Assembly: GCA_937923405.1 (NCBI GenBank)
Contig: CALDUY010000002.1
Coordinates: forward strand, 620,001 to 684,000
DNA from: an uncultured Gemmataceae bacterium
Lineage (GTDB): Bacteria > Planctomycetota > Planctomycetia > Gemmatales > Gemmataceae
Direction of reading: 5' to 3'
DNA length: 64,000 bases
The position numbers and the translations under genes are program-made. Of the stretch, positions 43,153-52,471 are shown in pieces. Numbering within the stretch: the stretch's first letter is position 1; the number at the start of each line of letters is the position of its first letter. The notes under the pieces were generated by a model. It saw only the letters and a program-made list of their open reading frames with translations, made no database searches and was not told the DNA's origin.

Positions 43153-46100
43153 ATGACTATACACGAAGCATCTGAGCAACCGACCCTGACGCGGTTGCAC
43201 GAGCAGTCGCAGGGAGTCAGCCCGACCCAAGTGTCGGCGTCGCGTGCCAAAGGGTTGGACCAGGCCTCGGTTCCGCCGGGATACGAGGTACTCGGCGAAC
43301 TGGGACGCGGCGGCATGGGGGTGGTTTATCAGGCTCGCCAGCAAGGGCTGGGGCGACTGGTGGCGCTGAAGATGGTACTGGGCGGCAGCCATGCCAGCGA
43401 TGCCGTGCTTGATCGCAACCGGCTGGAAGCGGCGGCCATCGCTCGGCTGCAGCATCCCAACATCGTGCAGGTCTACGAGTACGGCGAACACGAGGGGTTA
43501 CCGTACTTCGCGCTGGAGTTCGTCGGTGGCGGCAGTCTGGCTAACCGGGTGGCTGGTGTGCCGCAACCGCCTCGCGAGGCAGCTCGATTGGTGGCGACGT
43601 TGGCTAGGGCCTTGCATCACGCTCATCAGGCCAACATCATTCACCGCGATCTAAAGCCGGCCAATATCCTGCTGACCACCGATGGCGTGCCCAAGATTGC
43701 TGACTTCGGTCTGGCCAAAAGGTTGGATGCCGACCAGGGACTGACCAACACCGGGCAGATCATGGGAACGGCAGCGTACATGCCGCCCGAACAGGCCGCC
43801 TCGCAGCAGGTGAGTTTTTCGGCGGACATCTACTCCTTGGGAGCGATTCTGTTTGAACTACTGACCGGTCGGCCGCCGTTCTGTGGCTCCAACTTCGCCG
43901 ACACGCTATTTCAGGTGCTAGAGCAAGAGCCACCCTCGCCGCGTCAGCTCAACTCTACGGTGCCGGTTGACCTGGAAACGATCTGTCTGAAGTGTCTGAA
44001 CAAAGACCCGGCTCGACGTTATGCCTCGGCGAACGACTTGGCCGAAGATCTCGAACGATTTCTCGATGATCGACCAATCGCGGCTCGTCCGGTAGGGCGA
44101 CCGGAACGGCTACTCCGCTGGGCCAGGCGCAATCCTGGCCTCGCTGGATTGACGGCCACGGTCATGGGCTTGCTCCTGCTCACCGCCGTGGCGGGAGTGG
44201 TCTTCTCCGTCCAGCTGAGAGCGGCGCTTCAGGATGCGAACGAGGAACGCGACAAGGGACGTCAACGACTGTACGACGCTCTGGTTTCCGATGCCAATGC
44301 CTTACGGCTCACGCAGCGAGCCGGCCAGCGGTTCGGCAGTCTAGCGCGCTTGAAGGAAGCCCTGGAGATCGGCGCGGACCTGTCGTCGGACGACGAAAAA
44401 GGTCGACTGCGTTCGATCGCACTGGCCGCGCTGTGTCAGCCGGACATGACTCCGGGTCCCCGATGGCGCTACCAGGAAGAGGAGGTGCCCGCATCCATGG
44501 GAGGGCAGTTTACCGCCTGGCAAAAGGCACAGCTGGCCCTGGAGCGTAAGTTTACATCGCTTTATCTACCTCATGGTATTCACTGGTACAGCCTGGATGG
44601 ACGGTTCGTTTTGCTCGGGCGAGAGACCTACGACAGCAAAATGAACCTACCAGTGCGAGTCTGGCGCGTCGATGGCGAGAAGCCCGAGACGGTCGCGGAC
44701 GTGGACCAGGTGCATGAAGAGGGTTATGCGTTTCGTCCCGATAGTCGAGCCGTTGCGTTCGGGCATGGCGATGGCATTGTGTCGGTCTACGATCTGCCTT
44801 CTGGCCAACGAACGCATCAGTTTCAGGTCGGCGGCTCCCCGATCTTCTACCTGGCGTATCATCCTCACTTGCCGCGTTTGGCCATCGCCCACGGGAGCGA
44901 GTTGATTCTCTGGGATCTAGCGACGGGACAACAGCTGCATAGCCTTCGCCATCCTTCCCGCGTGAACAACATCTCCTGGCATCCGCGTGGAGATCGGCTA
45001 GTAACGGCCTGCTCGGGAACGGAAATCCGCCTGTGGAACGCCGAGACCGGAGAGCAAATCGGCTCCATCTGGCGCGGCCACCGTACCGATGGCATCCTGA
45101 CCGGATTCCATCCCTCGGGGCAGTGGGTGGCTAGCAACGATTGGTCTGGAGTTCTCCGTCTGTGGGATGTCGCTACGGGAAGGCAATTGCTGAGTGTAGT
45201 TAGCTGGGCACAGCCGCATTTTTCCGCGGATGGACAGTACGTCGGTCTGTATGCCCCCGAGCAAGGTGTGCTGCAAACCTTTCGGTTGGCCGTCGGCCAG
45301 GAGATGCGAACCTTCTACCGTGCCACCGCACAAGGTCCGCAGCGAACCCACCAGGCTAGTTTGCACCCCCAAGAACGCTTGCTGGCTGTGCTAACGGATA
45401 GTGGCCTGTCGCTACATGATTTCACCACCGGGGAAGAACTGGTGATAGCCGAGGGAGGCTATCTGTCGCGGCACATGACCTTCGACCAGACGGGGAATCT
45501 CTGGACGATCAGCCGTCCAGGACTGATGCGTTGGCCTGTCCACAAGACGAGCGATCGCTGGCATCTGGGACCGCCTTTGTGGGAAGCCGATGCTCTCAAC
45601 TCCGGATGGGATGGCATGACAATCTCACCAGATGGCCAACGCGCCCTTGTGCCGTTGTACAGCCGAGGAGCCTTGCTCGTTGATCGTGGCCCTCCGCGAC
45701 GCGAAGTCGTGCTGGGACCGCAGTACGATACGCGGTCGACGGTTATCAGTCCCAATGGCCGTTGGGTGGTGACTCGATCGCACTGGGACAAGAAGGGCCA
45801 ACTTAAGTGTCAACTCTGGGATGCCAACACAGGACGACTCGTCTACGGTTTTCCATATCCTGCTGTGGACAGTGTTCGATTCAGCTCCGATTCACGCTGG
45901 GTGTACACCTTTGGCCAAGAGGAACGACAGTACGAGATTGTCCGCCTGACCAGCGGCTGGCAACAAGCTGAACCAAGCCGCGAGTTGCAGGCCTGGGAGA
46001 AGCCGCCTGTCTCCCAGGCCGGGACCATTTCTCTGGACAATCGGCTGGCTGCATATGGCAGCGACGAGGGCTACCTGCGCTTGATTCGCCTCGACACCGG

Positions 46101-47259
46101 CAAGGAGCTGGCTCGCTTGCCCTCTCCCGAAGCCGGACGGTTGCTTCCTATGAGCTTTACTCAGGACGGTAGCATCCTGATGGCCTCGGGAGAGGAGACC
46201 GGCTATGTCTATATTTACGATCTGCGATTGTTGCGAAGCGGCCTGGCCGAACTGGGGCTGGATTGGGATTTGCCCGCCTATCCGCCGGCAGCGACGCTTC
46301 CCCAGGCCGACCGCCGACTCGTGGTGACGCTGCACGATCCCAGTGCCGCGATCAATCCGGTGCGGGCCGACCAGGCCGAACTCGAACGTGCCCTGTTGAC
46401 GTTGCGGAGCAATCCCTTCGACCCCGAGGCGAACTACCGGCTGGGCGTGCAGCTTTTGAACAATAGTCCGCCACGTCTCGACGCAGCGTATCAACATCTC
46501 AGTCTGGCTCTGACGCTGGAGCCGCGCCTGTCGGCAGCCCGTCGGCCACGACTGATTGCGCTGATTCGACTGCAACGCTGGGCAGAGGTCGAGGCTGAGG
46601 CAGACCGCATCCTGGCCGACAGTCTAGGCGATGTGCAAACGCGCTTGTTCCGTGGCCATGCCCGACGCTTACAGAAGAAATTCAAAGAGGCGATCGTGGA
46701 TTATGATGAAGCTCTCCGAGTCTCTCCCGAGTCTCCGACCTTGTATCAGGCTCGATCGATTTGTCACGCGGCACTAGGCAACCAGGAGCAGGCCAAGGCC
46801 GACCGCACGGCGGCGGAGCGGTTCGCCCCCAACAGTCCGACGGCACAGAACAACGAAGCCTGGCGTCTGGCCACGGCGATGCCTCCTGCTCGCCGCGATC
46901 CCATTAAAGCGCTGGAGCTGATCGAACGGGCCATGCGGGCCGAACCAGAGAACGCCACCTTTCTCAACACCTTGGGCGTCGTGCAGTACCGCAATGGTTT
47001 GTACCGACAGGCACGCGAGACCCTGACCCGCAGTCTTCATCTGGGCAAGGACGACAACGGCGCGTTCGATCTATACTTCCTGGCCATGTGCCATCAACAG
47101 TTAGACGACTCGGCCAAGGCACGCGAGCGCTTCGACCTAGCCGAGGCCTGGGTGCAAAAGCACAAGGCGAGATTGAGTACCAACGAGCAAAGGGAACTGG
47201 AGGCGTTCCGCGTCGAGGCGATGGAATTGTTAAAACTGCCCGCGATGGACAAGCCGTGA
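43153..47259 (+). CDS. Giant Ser/Thr protein kinase with WD40 and TPR regions
   Basis: A 1368-aa planctomycete-type Hanks kinase. The N-terminal kinase has LGELGRGGMGVVYQAR, VALKMV (ATP Lys), HRDLKPANILL (catalytic Asp at about 166), DFGLAK (about 184) and SADIYSLGAILFELLTGRPP. A membrane helix follows at about 335-355 (LTATVMGLLLLTAVAGVVF). Residues about 450-1040 carry WD40-like blades (LILWDLATGQQLHSL, EIRLWNAETGEQIGSI, VLRLWDVATGRQLLSV). About 1080-1360 hold TPR units (EANYRLGVQLLNNS, KFKEAIVDYDEALRVSPESP). It should sense and dock partners through the repeats; the targets are unknown. No ribosome site is near the ATG. Confidence 0.92.
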   Translation: MTIHEASEQPTLTRLHEQSQGVSPTQVSASRAKGLDQASVPPGYEVLGELGRGGMGVVYQARQQGLGRLVALKMVLGGSHASDAVLDRNRLEAAAIARLQHPNIVQVYEYGEHEGLPYFALEFVGGGSLANRVAGVPQPPREAARLVATLARALHHAHQANIIHRDLKPANILLTTDGVPKIADFGLAKRLDADQGLTNTGQIMGTAAYMPPEQAASQQVSFSADIYSLGAILFELLTGRPPFCGSNFADTLFQVLEQEPPSPRQLNSTVPVDLETICLKCLNKDPARRYASANDLAEDLERFLDDRPIAARPVGRPERLLRWARRNPGLAGLTATVMGLLLLTAVAGVVFSVQLRAALQDANEERDKGRQRLYDALVSDANALRLTQRAGQRFGSLARLKEALEIGADLSSDDEKGRLRSIALAALCQPDMTPGPRWRYQEEEVPASMGGQFTAWQKAQLALERKFTSLYLPHGIHWYSLDGRFVLLGRETYDSKMNLPVRVWRVDGEKPETVADVDQVHEEGYAFRPDSRAVAFGHGDGIVSVYDLPSGQRTHQFQVGGSPIFYLAYHPHLPRLAIAHGSELILWDLATGQQLHSLRHPSRVNNISWHPRGDRLVTACSGTEIRLWNAETGEQIGSIWRGHRTDGILTGFHPSGQWVASNDWSGVLRLWDVATGRQLLSVVSWAQPHFSADGQYVGLYAPEQGVLQTFRLAVGQEMRTFYRATAQGPQRTHQASLHPQERLLAVLTDSGLSLHDFTTGEELVIAEGGYLSRHMTFDQTGNLWTISRPGLMRWPVHKTSDRWHLGPPLWEADALNSGWDGMTISPDGQRALVPLYSRGALLVDRGPPRREVVLGPQYDTRSTVISPNGRWVVTRSHWDKKGQLKCQLWDANTGRLVYGFPYPAVDSVRFSSDSRWVYTFGQEERQYEIVRLTSGWQQAEPSRELQAWEKPPVSQAGTISLDNRLAAYGSDEGYLRLIRLDTGKELARLPSPEAGRLLPMSFTQDGSILMASGEETGYVYIYDLRLLRSGLAELGLDWDLPAYPPAATLPQADRRLVVTLHDPSAAINPVRADQAELERALLTLRSNPFDPEANYRLGVQLLNNSPPRLDAAYQHLSLALTLEPRLSAARRPRLIALIRLQRWAEVEAEADRILADSLGDVQTRLFRGHARRLQKKFKEAIVDYDEALRVSPESPTLYQARSICHAALGNQEQAKADRTAAERFAPNSPTAQNNEAWRLATAMPPARRDPIKALELIERAMRAEPENATFLNTLGVVQYRNGLYRQARETLTRSLHLGKDDNGAFDLYFLAMCHQQLDDSAKARERFDLAEAWVQKHKARLSTNEQRELEAFRVEAMELLKLPAMDKP

Positions 47260-47267
47260 GGCGAACG

Positions 47268-48425
47268 TCAAGCAGATTCCGGCGGACTCGATCTCAGCGT
47301 CAACAGTGTGACTTCAGGCCGACAGTTGTAGCGAACCGGATGCTCGCCGCTCAGACCACGACTGACGTGCAGCAAGGTGGGCGGTACCCAGAACGTGCCC
47401 ATGTCGTGACGTCGGCCTAACTTGCTGGGAATCAAGATCGAGCCAAACGGCGGAACACGGATCTGGCCAGCGTGAACGTGCCCGGCCAACATCAGGTCGA
47501 TGCGATGTCGCCGTGCCCAGCCGATGTGATCGGGCGTGTGACTCAGACAGAGTCGAAACGCCTCGGTCGGACAGTCGTCTAGCCGCGGTTCTCCGGGGAG
47601 CCATGGGCCTTCGTGGCCGAGGACCACCAGCGACTCGCCACGTACCGTCGTTTCGATCCAGTTGTTCTGCAACACTTGGAAGCCGACGCGGCGGAGCCGT
47701 TTGCGGATGCGGGCCACGTCGTACCGATAATCGTGATTGCCCAGAATGGCAAATGCCGCCAGGTTCCAGCGCAGCCGGCCTAACAGCGGAATGATCCAGC
47801 GATGATGCGTCGGACTGTCGGCAATGTCGCCGGTAAGGGCGATCAGGTCCGGCTTCCAGGCGGCACAGCGATCGAAGATAATCTCGAACCAGCCCCGATC
47901 GGGCGTCCCATGAAAATGCAGGTCGCTCAGGTGCAAAAGAGTCAGCCCTTCCCAGGCCGTCGGGAGTTGCGGCAGAATTAGCGATTTTTCGAGATACTCA
48001 ATCTGTAAAATCTCATTTTTCGGAAGTCGAGCCAGGAAGGCATGATGCCCATTGCCCACGAGTTCGCGGCCATGCTGTTTGCCCAGATCGACCACTTCGG
48101 AACGCACCGACCCCACCGGCTCTTGTCGTCGCGAGCGAACGAAAGTCAGCAGCGGCAGCCAAACCAGAGCCGTTCCCAAACACAGCACCACATAGCCACG
48201 AACCAGCCAGGCTTCCAAGCCGCCCGAGAATGAAACCAGCGCCGTCAGTTCAGGGCCGAAGACCACAGCCAGCACAATGGGGAAAGCCAGCACCGCGCCA
48301 CCGTGGGCCAGATGGATCAAGTCGCCGACCCGTTTGGAGTGATTGCCGCCGTAGAACCAGTTGTGGCAACCGATCATCCACACCAAATGCCCCAACCAGG
48401 CGAGCATCACCAGTGCGAGCTTCAT
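47268..48425 (-). CDS. Membrane-anchored metallophosphoesterase
   Basis: A 385-aa calcineurin-like phosphoesterase. N-terminal hydrophobic helices (LALVMLAWLGHLVWMIG and others to about residue 100) anchor it. The metal motifs are LLHLSDLHFHG (D-x-H), ALTGDIADS (G-D), ILGNHDYRYD (G-N-H-D), LCLSHTPDHIG and LMLAGHVHAGQI (G-H-x-H). The layout resembles YaeI-type phosphodiesterases; the substrate is not given by the sequence. Its ATG overlaps the stop of the upstream PAS-GAF-REC gene by four bases, so the two are coupled. It converges on the giant kinase gene with only eight bases between stops. Confidence 0.88.
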   Translation of the reverse strand: MKLALVMLAWLGHLVWMIGCHNWFYGGNHSKRVGDLIHLAHGGAVLAFPIVLAVVFGPELTALVSFSGGLEAWLVRGYVVLCLGTALVWLPLLTFVRSRRQEPVGSVRSEVVDLGKQHGRELVGNGHHAFLARLPKNEILQIEYLEKSLILPQLPTAWEGLTLLHLSDLHFHGTPDRGWFEIIFDRCAAWKPDLIALTGDIADSPTHHRWIIPLLGRLRWNLAAFAILGNHDYRYDVARIRKRLRRVGFQVLQNNWIETTVRGESLVVLGHEGPWLPGEPRLDDCPTEAFRLCLSHTPDHIGWARRHRIDLMLAGHVHAGQIRVPPFGSILIPSKLGRRHDMGTFWVPPTLLHVSRGLSGEHPVRYNCRPEVTLLTLRSSPPESA

Positions 48426-50101
48426 GCCTTGCTACCGGGAGTAAGATTGGTCAGCGCGTCGCGTAGTTGATCGACGCGAAACGGTTTGTACAGCACATGT
48501 TGGAGTCCTTCCTGCTTGGCCTTGACCAGGGTATGCGAGGGATCGTAGCCAAACCCCGTCATCAAAATCACTCGAGCCGATGGCTGGATGGCGCGCATGG
48601 CGCGGAAGATCTCCAGGCCGGTCATGTCGGGCAGACGAATGTCCGCCAATACCGCATCGTAACTCGCCACCCGAGCCATTGTCAGCGCCTCCTGACCGTC
48701 TCGGGCGGTCTCGACGATGCCACCCCAGCGACCGATGAGCTGATGAGCATGGCGACGAACGCGATCGTCATTGTCCGCGAGCAGGACGCGAACCCCCTTC
48801 AGCACTAGCGAGTTTTCCCGTAACACCGACCGACTCGGCGGTGGGCCGAAATCCTCGCCGACTTTGACGATACTTTGCTTGATCTGTCGGGCATTGGCGA
48901 GCACTCGGCGAATGCGGTCCACCACTTCCGGATCGTGTCCGATGTAGCGTTCCAGCAGAATCGTGGCATCGGCGAGGATGTCGTCCACCGGAAGAGCCAC
49001 TTCACGAGTGACCGCCTCGATCGACTGGCTGGCTCCGGAGCTTTTCTCGTCGGAAAGTAGTTCGAGCGTCTTCAAGGCGGCAGCCACGGCATGACTGAAA
49101 ATCTCGGCGAACTGGAGATCTTCCTCGCCGAAGGAATCAGTTCCCGGACTTTCCACATTGAATGTGCCGATCACTCGCTCCCCCAACCGCAACGGTACGG
49201 TCAGGGAGCTACGCGCTCCTGAAGCTCCGGGCAGATAAAGCGGATCCGCTTGGGTATCGTGGCAGAGATAGCTTCGTCCAGTAGCGGCGACGAAGCCCGT
49301 TACGCCGTTGCCTTCCGCGCGGGCGAATAGCTCGCGGCTAGCGGCCTCGGCGGTCAATCCCTCCTGCATCAACGGCACTAGCCTGCCGGTATCTTGTTCC
49401 AAAAGGCGAATCTCGATCAACTCGAAGTGCAGCAGGTCGCGAGTCAGTCGGCGAATTTGCCGTTTCAGCCATTCGATGCGACCGTTGACGTCCAGAGCGG
49501 CTAACTCTGCTGAGCCTGCCGCGAGTAACTCCCGCGCGGCGCGATGTAGCGTGTCGAGTTTCTGTTGCTTGCGGATCAGTTCGGTCGAGTCATGACACAA
49601 GGCCACGAACAGCGGTCCCGAGGCGGTCTGTTCCAGGGGGGAGATATGTACGTCCAGATGCCGCCCCTCGTGGGTCTGCACATGCGTGGTCACACAGGCG
49701 TCGGGTTGAACCTGCATCAACGATGAGTGAAACGGACAGAACTCTTCGTCCGACTGTTCTGGCGAACCCAAGGTCTCGTAAAACCCGCGCCCCAGCGGTG
49801 ACTCACGGCACAGCCGCAGGAAGGCAGGATTCGTCCATCTCACTCGTAGATCAAAATCAACGACTGCAACCCCATCCGCTACATGGGCGAGAATGTGACC
49901 GGCCTGTTGGAGCGTGCGTAAAGTGTTGGCGATGGCCGGATCGCGGAGATCCGCCAACAGTGCGTCAAATCGTTGCTGGGCCAACGACTCTAGAGCGACA
50001 CTCCAGTTGTTGGCCTGGCAGACTTCTCCACGTACCAGGTGTCCCAACCACTGGGGATCGTCGAGCGGTGTCAGCTGGAGCAGACGAGGAGCATCGGGCA
50101 C
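48422..50101 (-). CDS. PAS-GAF sensor protein with C-terminal receiver domain
   Basis: A 559-aa cytoplasmic signalling protein. After a degenerate N-terminal part comes a PAS domain (ILAHVADGVAVVDFDLRVRW), a GAF domain (residues about 210-360; VTGFVAATGRSYLC, RSSLTVPLRLGERVIGTFNV), a helical linker resembling a histidine-kinase dimerisation segment (PEVVDRIRRVLANARQIKQS), and a receiver domain (VRVLLADNDDRVRRHAHQL, Asp in DAVLADIRLPDMTG, Lys in VLYKPF). No H-box or ATPase domain is present, so it cannot act as a kinase; it may pass the state of PAS/GAF to partners. It is coupled to the metallophosphoesterase gene. Confidence 0.85.
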   Translation of the reverse strand: MPDAPRLLQLTPLDDPQWLGHLVRGEVCQANNWSVALESLAQQRFDALLADLRDPAIANTLRTLQQAGHILAHVADGVAVVDFDLRVRWTNPAFLRLCRESPLGRGFYETLGSPEQSDEEFCPFHSSLMQVQPDACVTTHVQTHEGRHLDVHISPLEQTASGPLFVALCHDSTELIRKQQKLDTLHRAARELLAAGSAELAALDVNGRIEWLKRQIRRLTRDLLHFELIEIRLLEQDTGRLVPLMQEGLTAEAASRELFARAEGNGVTGFVAATGRSYLCHDTQADPLYLPGASGARSSLTVPLRLGERVIGTFNVESPGTDSFGEEDLQFAEIFSHAVAAALKTLELLSDEKSSGASQSIEAVTREVALPVDDILADATILLERYIGHDPEVVDRIRRVLANARQIKQSIVKVGEDFGPPPSRSVLRENSLVLKGVRVLLADNDDRVRRHAHQLIGRWGGIVETARDGQEALTMARVASYDAVLADIRLPDMTGLEIFRAMRAIQPSARVILMTGFGYDPSHTLVKAKQEGLQHVLYKPFRVDQLRDALTNLTPGSKA

Positions 50102-50382
50102 GATGGCAGATCCTTCGGCGAGACGACGGCAGATTAGCTCATTCTATCTTGCCAGGAGATTCACCGCAATTCGACTCTACATCTGTTACCGTAGCTCGTT
50201 GTCGGCGACTCGTTCCGTGTGTAGGGGGAACAGTGCGCACTTGCTCGCCAAAGGTGCTGATCGATTGACCATTTCTTCCCATGCACTAGTGCCGCAACGC
50301 TACTTCTCGACACTGGCACTTACTTTGCTACATGTGGTCACAGAGTCTTCGCCTGCTAGCTGTTCCATCTGGAGACACGATC

Positions 50383-51486
50383 GTGAGAATGCTCCTACGC
50401 TGTGGCTTACTGGTAATGCTCTGTAGTCTGGGGTCGCTTGCCCTGTTCAGCCATGCCGACACCGCGACGGATTCGGCGCAAGAAATGACAGAGAAGGCGT
50501 TAGCCTATCTGAAAAGTCGACAAAGCAGAGATGGCGGCTTCTCACCGAAGTTTGGTCCCGGCGTAACAGCTCTGGTCGTCACCGCCGCTCTACGCAACGG
50601 AGCCAAGACCGACGATCCGATGGTTAGCCGGGCTTTGGCTTACCTCGATAGCAAGGTCCAGAAGGATGGTGGCATCTATGAGAAGCGCCTGCAAAACTAC
50701 ACCACCTCGGTAGCGATTATGGCTCTTAAGGAAGCCAACACCACTGGCAAGTATGACACGATTCTGAAGAATGCCACGGCCTTTCTGAAGAAGCTGCAAC
50801 AGGACGACCCAGCCAACAAGGCCCCAACGCTCGGCGGGGTTGGGTACGACGGCAAATCGCGACCCGATCTGTCCAACACGCAGATGTTCATTGACTCGCT
50901 TATCGCTGCGGGAGTCGCTAAGAACGATCCGGCGATTCAACGAGCCATTCAGTTCGTGCAGCGATGCCAAAACTATCCCGACAAGGAAAAGGGCAACGAT
51001 CTGCCCTTCGCCGCCAAGGCCAAACCCGACGACTTGGGAGGCTTCACCTACAACCCGCTCGATGACGACGACAGCCCCCACGCCACCGGAGACGGTGGTC
51101 TCCGCTCCCTGGGAGCGATGACCTACGCCGGCTTGAAGAGCTATCTGTACGCTGGGGTGAGCAAGGACGATCCGCGCGTCCAAGGAGCGCTGCGCTGGAT
51201 TCGCGCTCACTACACGCTCGACGAAAACCCAGGGATGAAACAGTCGGGCTTGTACTACTACTACCACACCTTCGCCAAGACAATGGACCTACTGGGCGAC
51301 GAGGTGTTCGTCGACGCCAAGGGGGTTCGCCACAACTGGCGTGAAGAGTTGCTCGACGCCTTACGGAAACGCCAGCAGAGCGATGGCAGCTGGATCAACA
51401 CGGGCGACAAAACCTTCGGCGAGGGCGATCCGAATCTGGCGACGGCCTTTGCTTTGCTCAGTCTGAGCTATACCAAAAAGAAGTAG
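50383..51486 (+). CDS. Secreted prenyltransferase/squalene-cyclase-fold repeat protein
   Basis: A 367-aa exported protein with alpha/alpha-barrel repeats of the prenyltransferase/squalene oxidase type: ALAYLKSRQSRDGGFSPKFG, ALAYLDSKVQKDGGIYE, AIQFVQRCQNYPD, ALRWIRAHYTLDENPG and LRKRQQSDGSWINTG. The characteristic Q-x-x-D-G-S/G-W/F motif is clear. A signal peptide (LLVMLCSLGSLALFSHADT) argues against a membrane-lipid cyclase and for a secreted structural or binding protein, a type common in planctomycetes. GTG at 50383 with GGAGA at 50371 is preferred to the ATG at 50389 or 50332. It begins a three-gene plus-strand group. Confidence 0.82.
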   Translation: MRMLLRCGLLVMLCSLGSLALFSHADTATDSAQEMTEKALAYLKSRQSRDGGFSPKFGPGVTALVVTAALRNGAKTDDPMVSRALAYLDSKVQKDGGIYEKRLQNYTTSVAIMALKEANTTGKYDTILKNATAFLKKLQQDDPANKAPTLGGVGYDGKSRPDLSNTQMFIDSLIAAGVAKNDPAIQRAIQFVQRCQNYPDKEKGNDLPFAAKAKPDDLGGFTYNPLDDDDSPHATGDGGLRSLGAMTYAGLKSYLYAGVSKDDPRVQGALRWIRAHYTLDENPGMKQSGLYYYYHTFAKTMDLLGDEVFVDAKGVRHNWREELLDALRKRQQSDGSWINTGDKTFGEGDPNLATAFALLSLSYTKKK

Positions 51487-51561
51487 CCCTCGATCCTCGC
51501 TCTTCTCGTGGCCGTTCCGCACGAGAGGAGCAGGGGTCCTCTCTTCGTGGAAGGCCATCCC

Positions 51562-52416
51562 ATGTCGCGTTCGATCGTCGTACTTCTAATGTTGGCCAGC
51601 GTCGCCTCTGCTGATGCGTTCGACAACTACAACAACCGTACTCTGGCCAAGCTGGTGGACGGTAAGCACGTTCAAGAGATCAAGCAATTGACGCCCAACA
51701 CGATCCTCGAACACGACCGCGTGCTGCCCGGGTTGCCGTCGGCGTTCCTGATCGTGCGCACCAATGGTGGACGCTATGCCAAGCTCCTGGTCCAGCCGGG
51801 CAAGCAGAAACTCGATGCCGAACGCTCGCTTCCGATTCTGTCGATCGAACGCTTCGTCACCTTCAAGGAGGGCGAGGAACAGACGCGGCTAGCCTCGGGG
51901 AGCAACCAATCGTTGTACGCTGGGTTCCGCTTCAGTCTGGATTTGGGGCAAGTCGTGCCCGAGGAACTGGGCGGCGACCTGCGCTTCGTCGTTGAGGGCG
52001 ACAAGATCTACACCGAACCCGTCGGCAAGGCCAAACTGTACATCGTCACCAAGCATGACCCCACCGTCGAGCCGCGCAAAGGCGGCCGCTTCGTCATGGG
52101 GCCGACCTTCAAGCCGGAGTACTTCAACGGTACTTTCCAACTGCACGACGATGGCCGACGCTCGGGCAAACTGGTGCTGAAAGTGGAGGAGGATAACCGA
52201 GTTTCTGGATCGTATTACTCGGATAAAGACGGACAAAAGTATGAGGTCCACGGCAAGATCGGCTCCCCTGGCCATCTCATCGAGTTCACCATCAAGTTCC
52301 CGCGTAGCGAGCAAACCTTTCGCGGCATGTTGTTCACGGGCGACGGTAAGGCGATTGCGGGCACGTCTCGACTGGCCGAGCGCGAATCGGCCTTCTATGC
52401 GACACGTCAGCCGTGA
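51562..52416 (+). CDS. Secreted protein of unknown function
   Basis: A 284-aa exported protein starting at the ATG at 51562 with GGAAGG upstream. The signal peptide is SRSIVVLLMLASVASADAF. The mature part is mostly beta-strand: an N-terminal part containing LPSAFLIVRTNGGRYAKLLV and a C-terminal part with FNGTFQLHDDGRRSGKLVLKV and VSGSYYSDKDGQKYEVHGKI that looks like a small beta-barrel as seen in lipocalin-like domains. No catalytic motif is visible. It lies 75 bases after the prenyltransferase-fold gene and 55 bases before the epimerase gene, so co-transcription is possible. Confidence 0.7.
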   Translation: MSRSIVVLLMLASVASADAFDNYNNRTLAKLVDGKHVQEIKQLTPNTILEHDRVLPGLPSAFLIVRTNGGRYAKLLVQPGKQKLDAERSLPILSIERFVTFKEGEEQTRLASGSNQSLYAGFRFSLDLGQVVPEELGGDLRFVVEGDKIYTEPVGKAKLYIVTKHDPTVEPRKGGRFVMGPTFKPEYFNGTFQLHDDGRRSGKLVLKVEEDNRVSGSYYSDKDGQKYEVHGKIGSPGHLIEFTIKFPRSEQTFRGMLFTGDGKAIAGTSRLAERESAFYATRQP

Positions 52417-52471
52417 GCCGACTATAAATCAGTGAAACGGATCCAATTCTCGATCGCGGGAGTGTCGTCGC

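Noticed and set aside
45892..46575. 227-aa minus-strand frame inside the giant kinase gene
   Set aside because: Antisense shadow of a continuous kinase/WD40/TPR frame; no motif.
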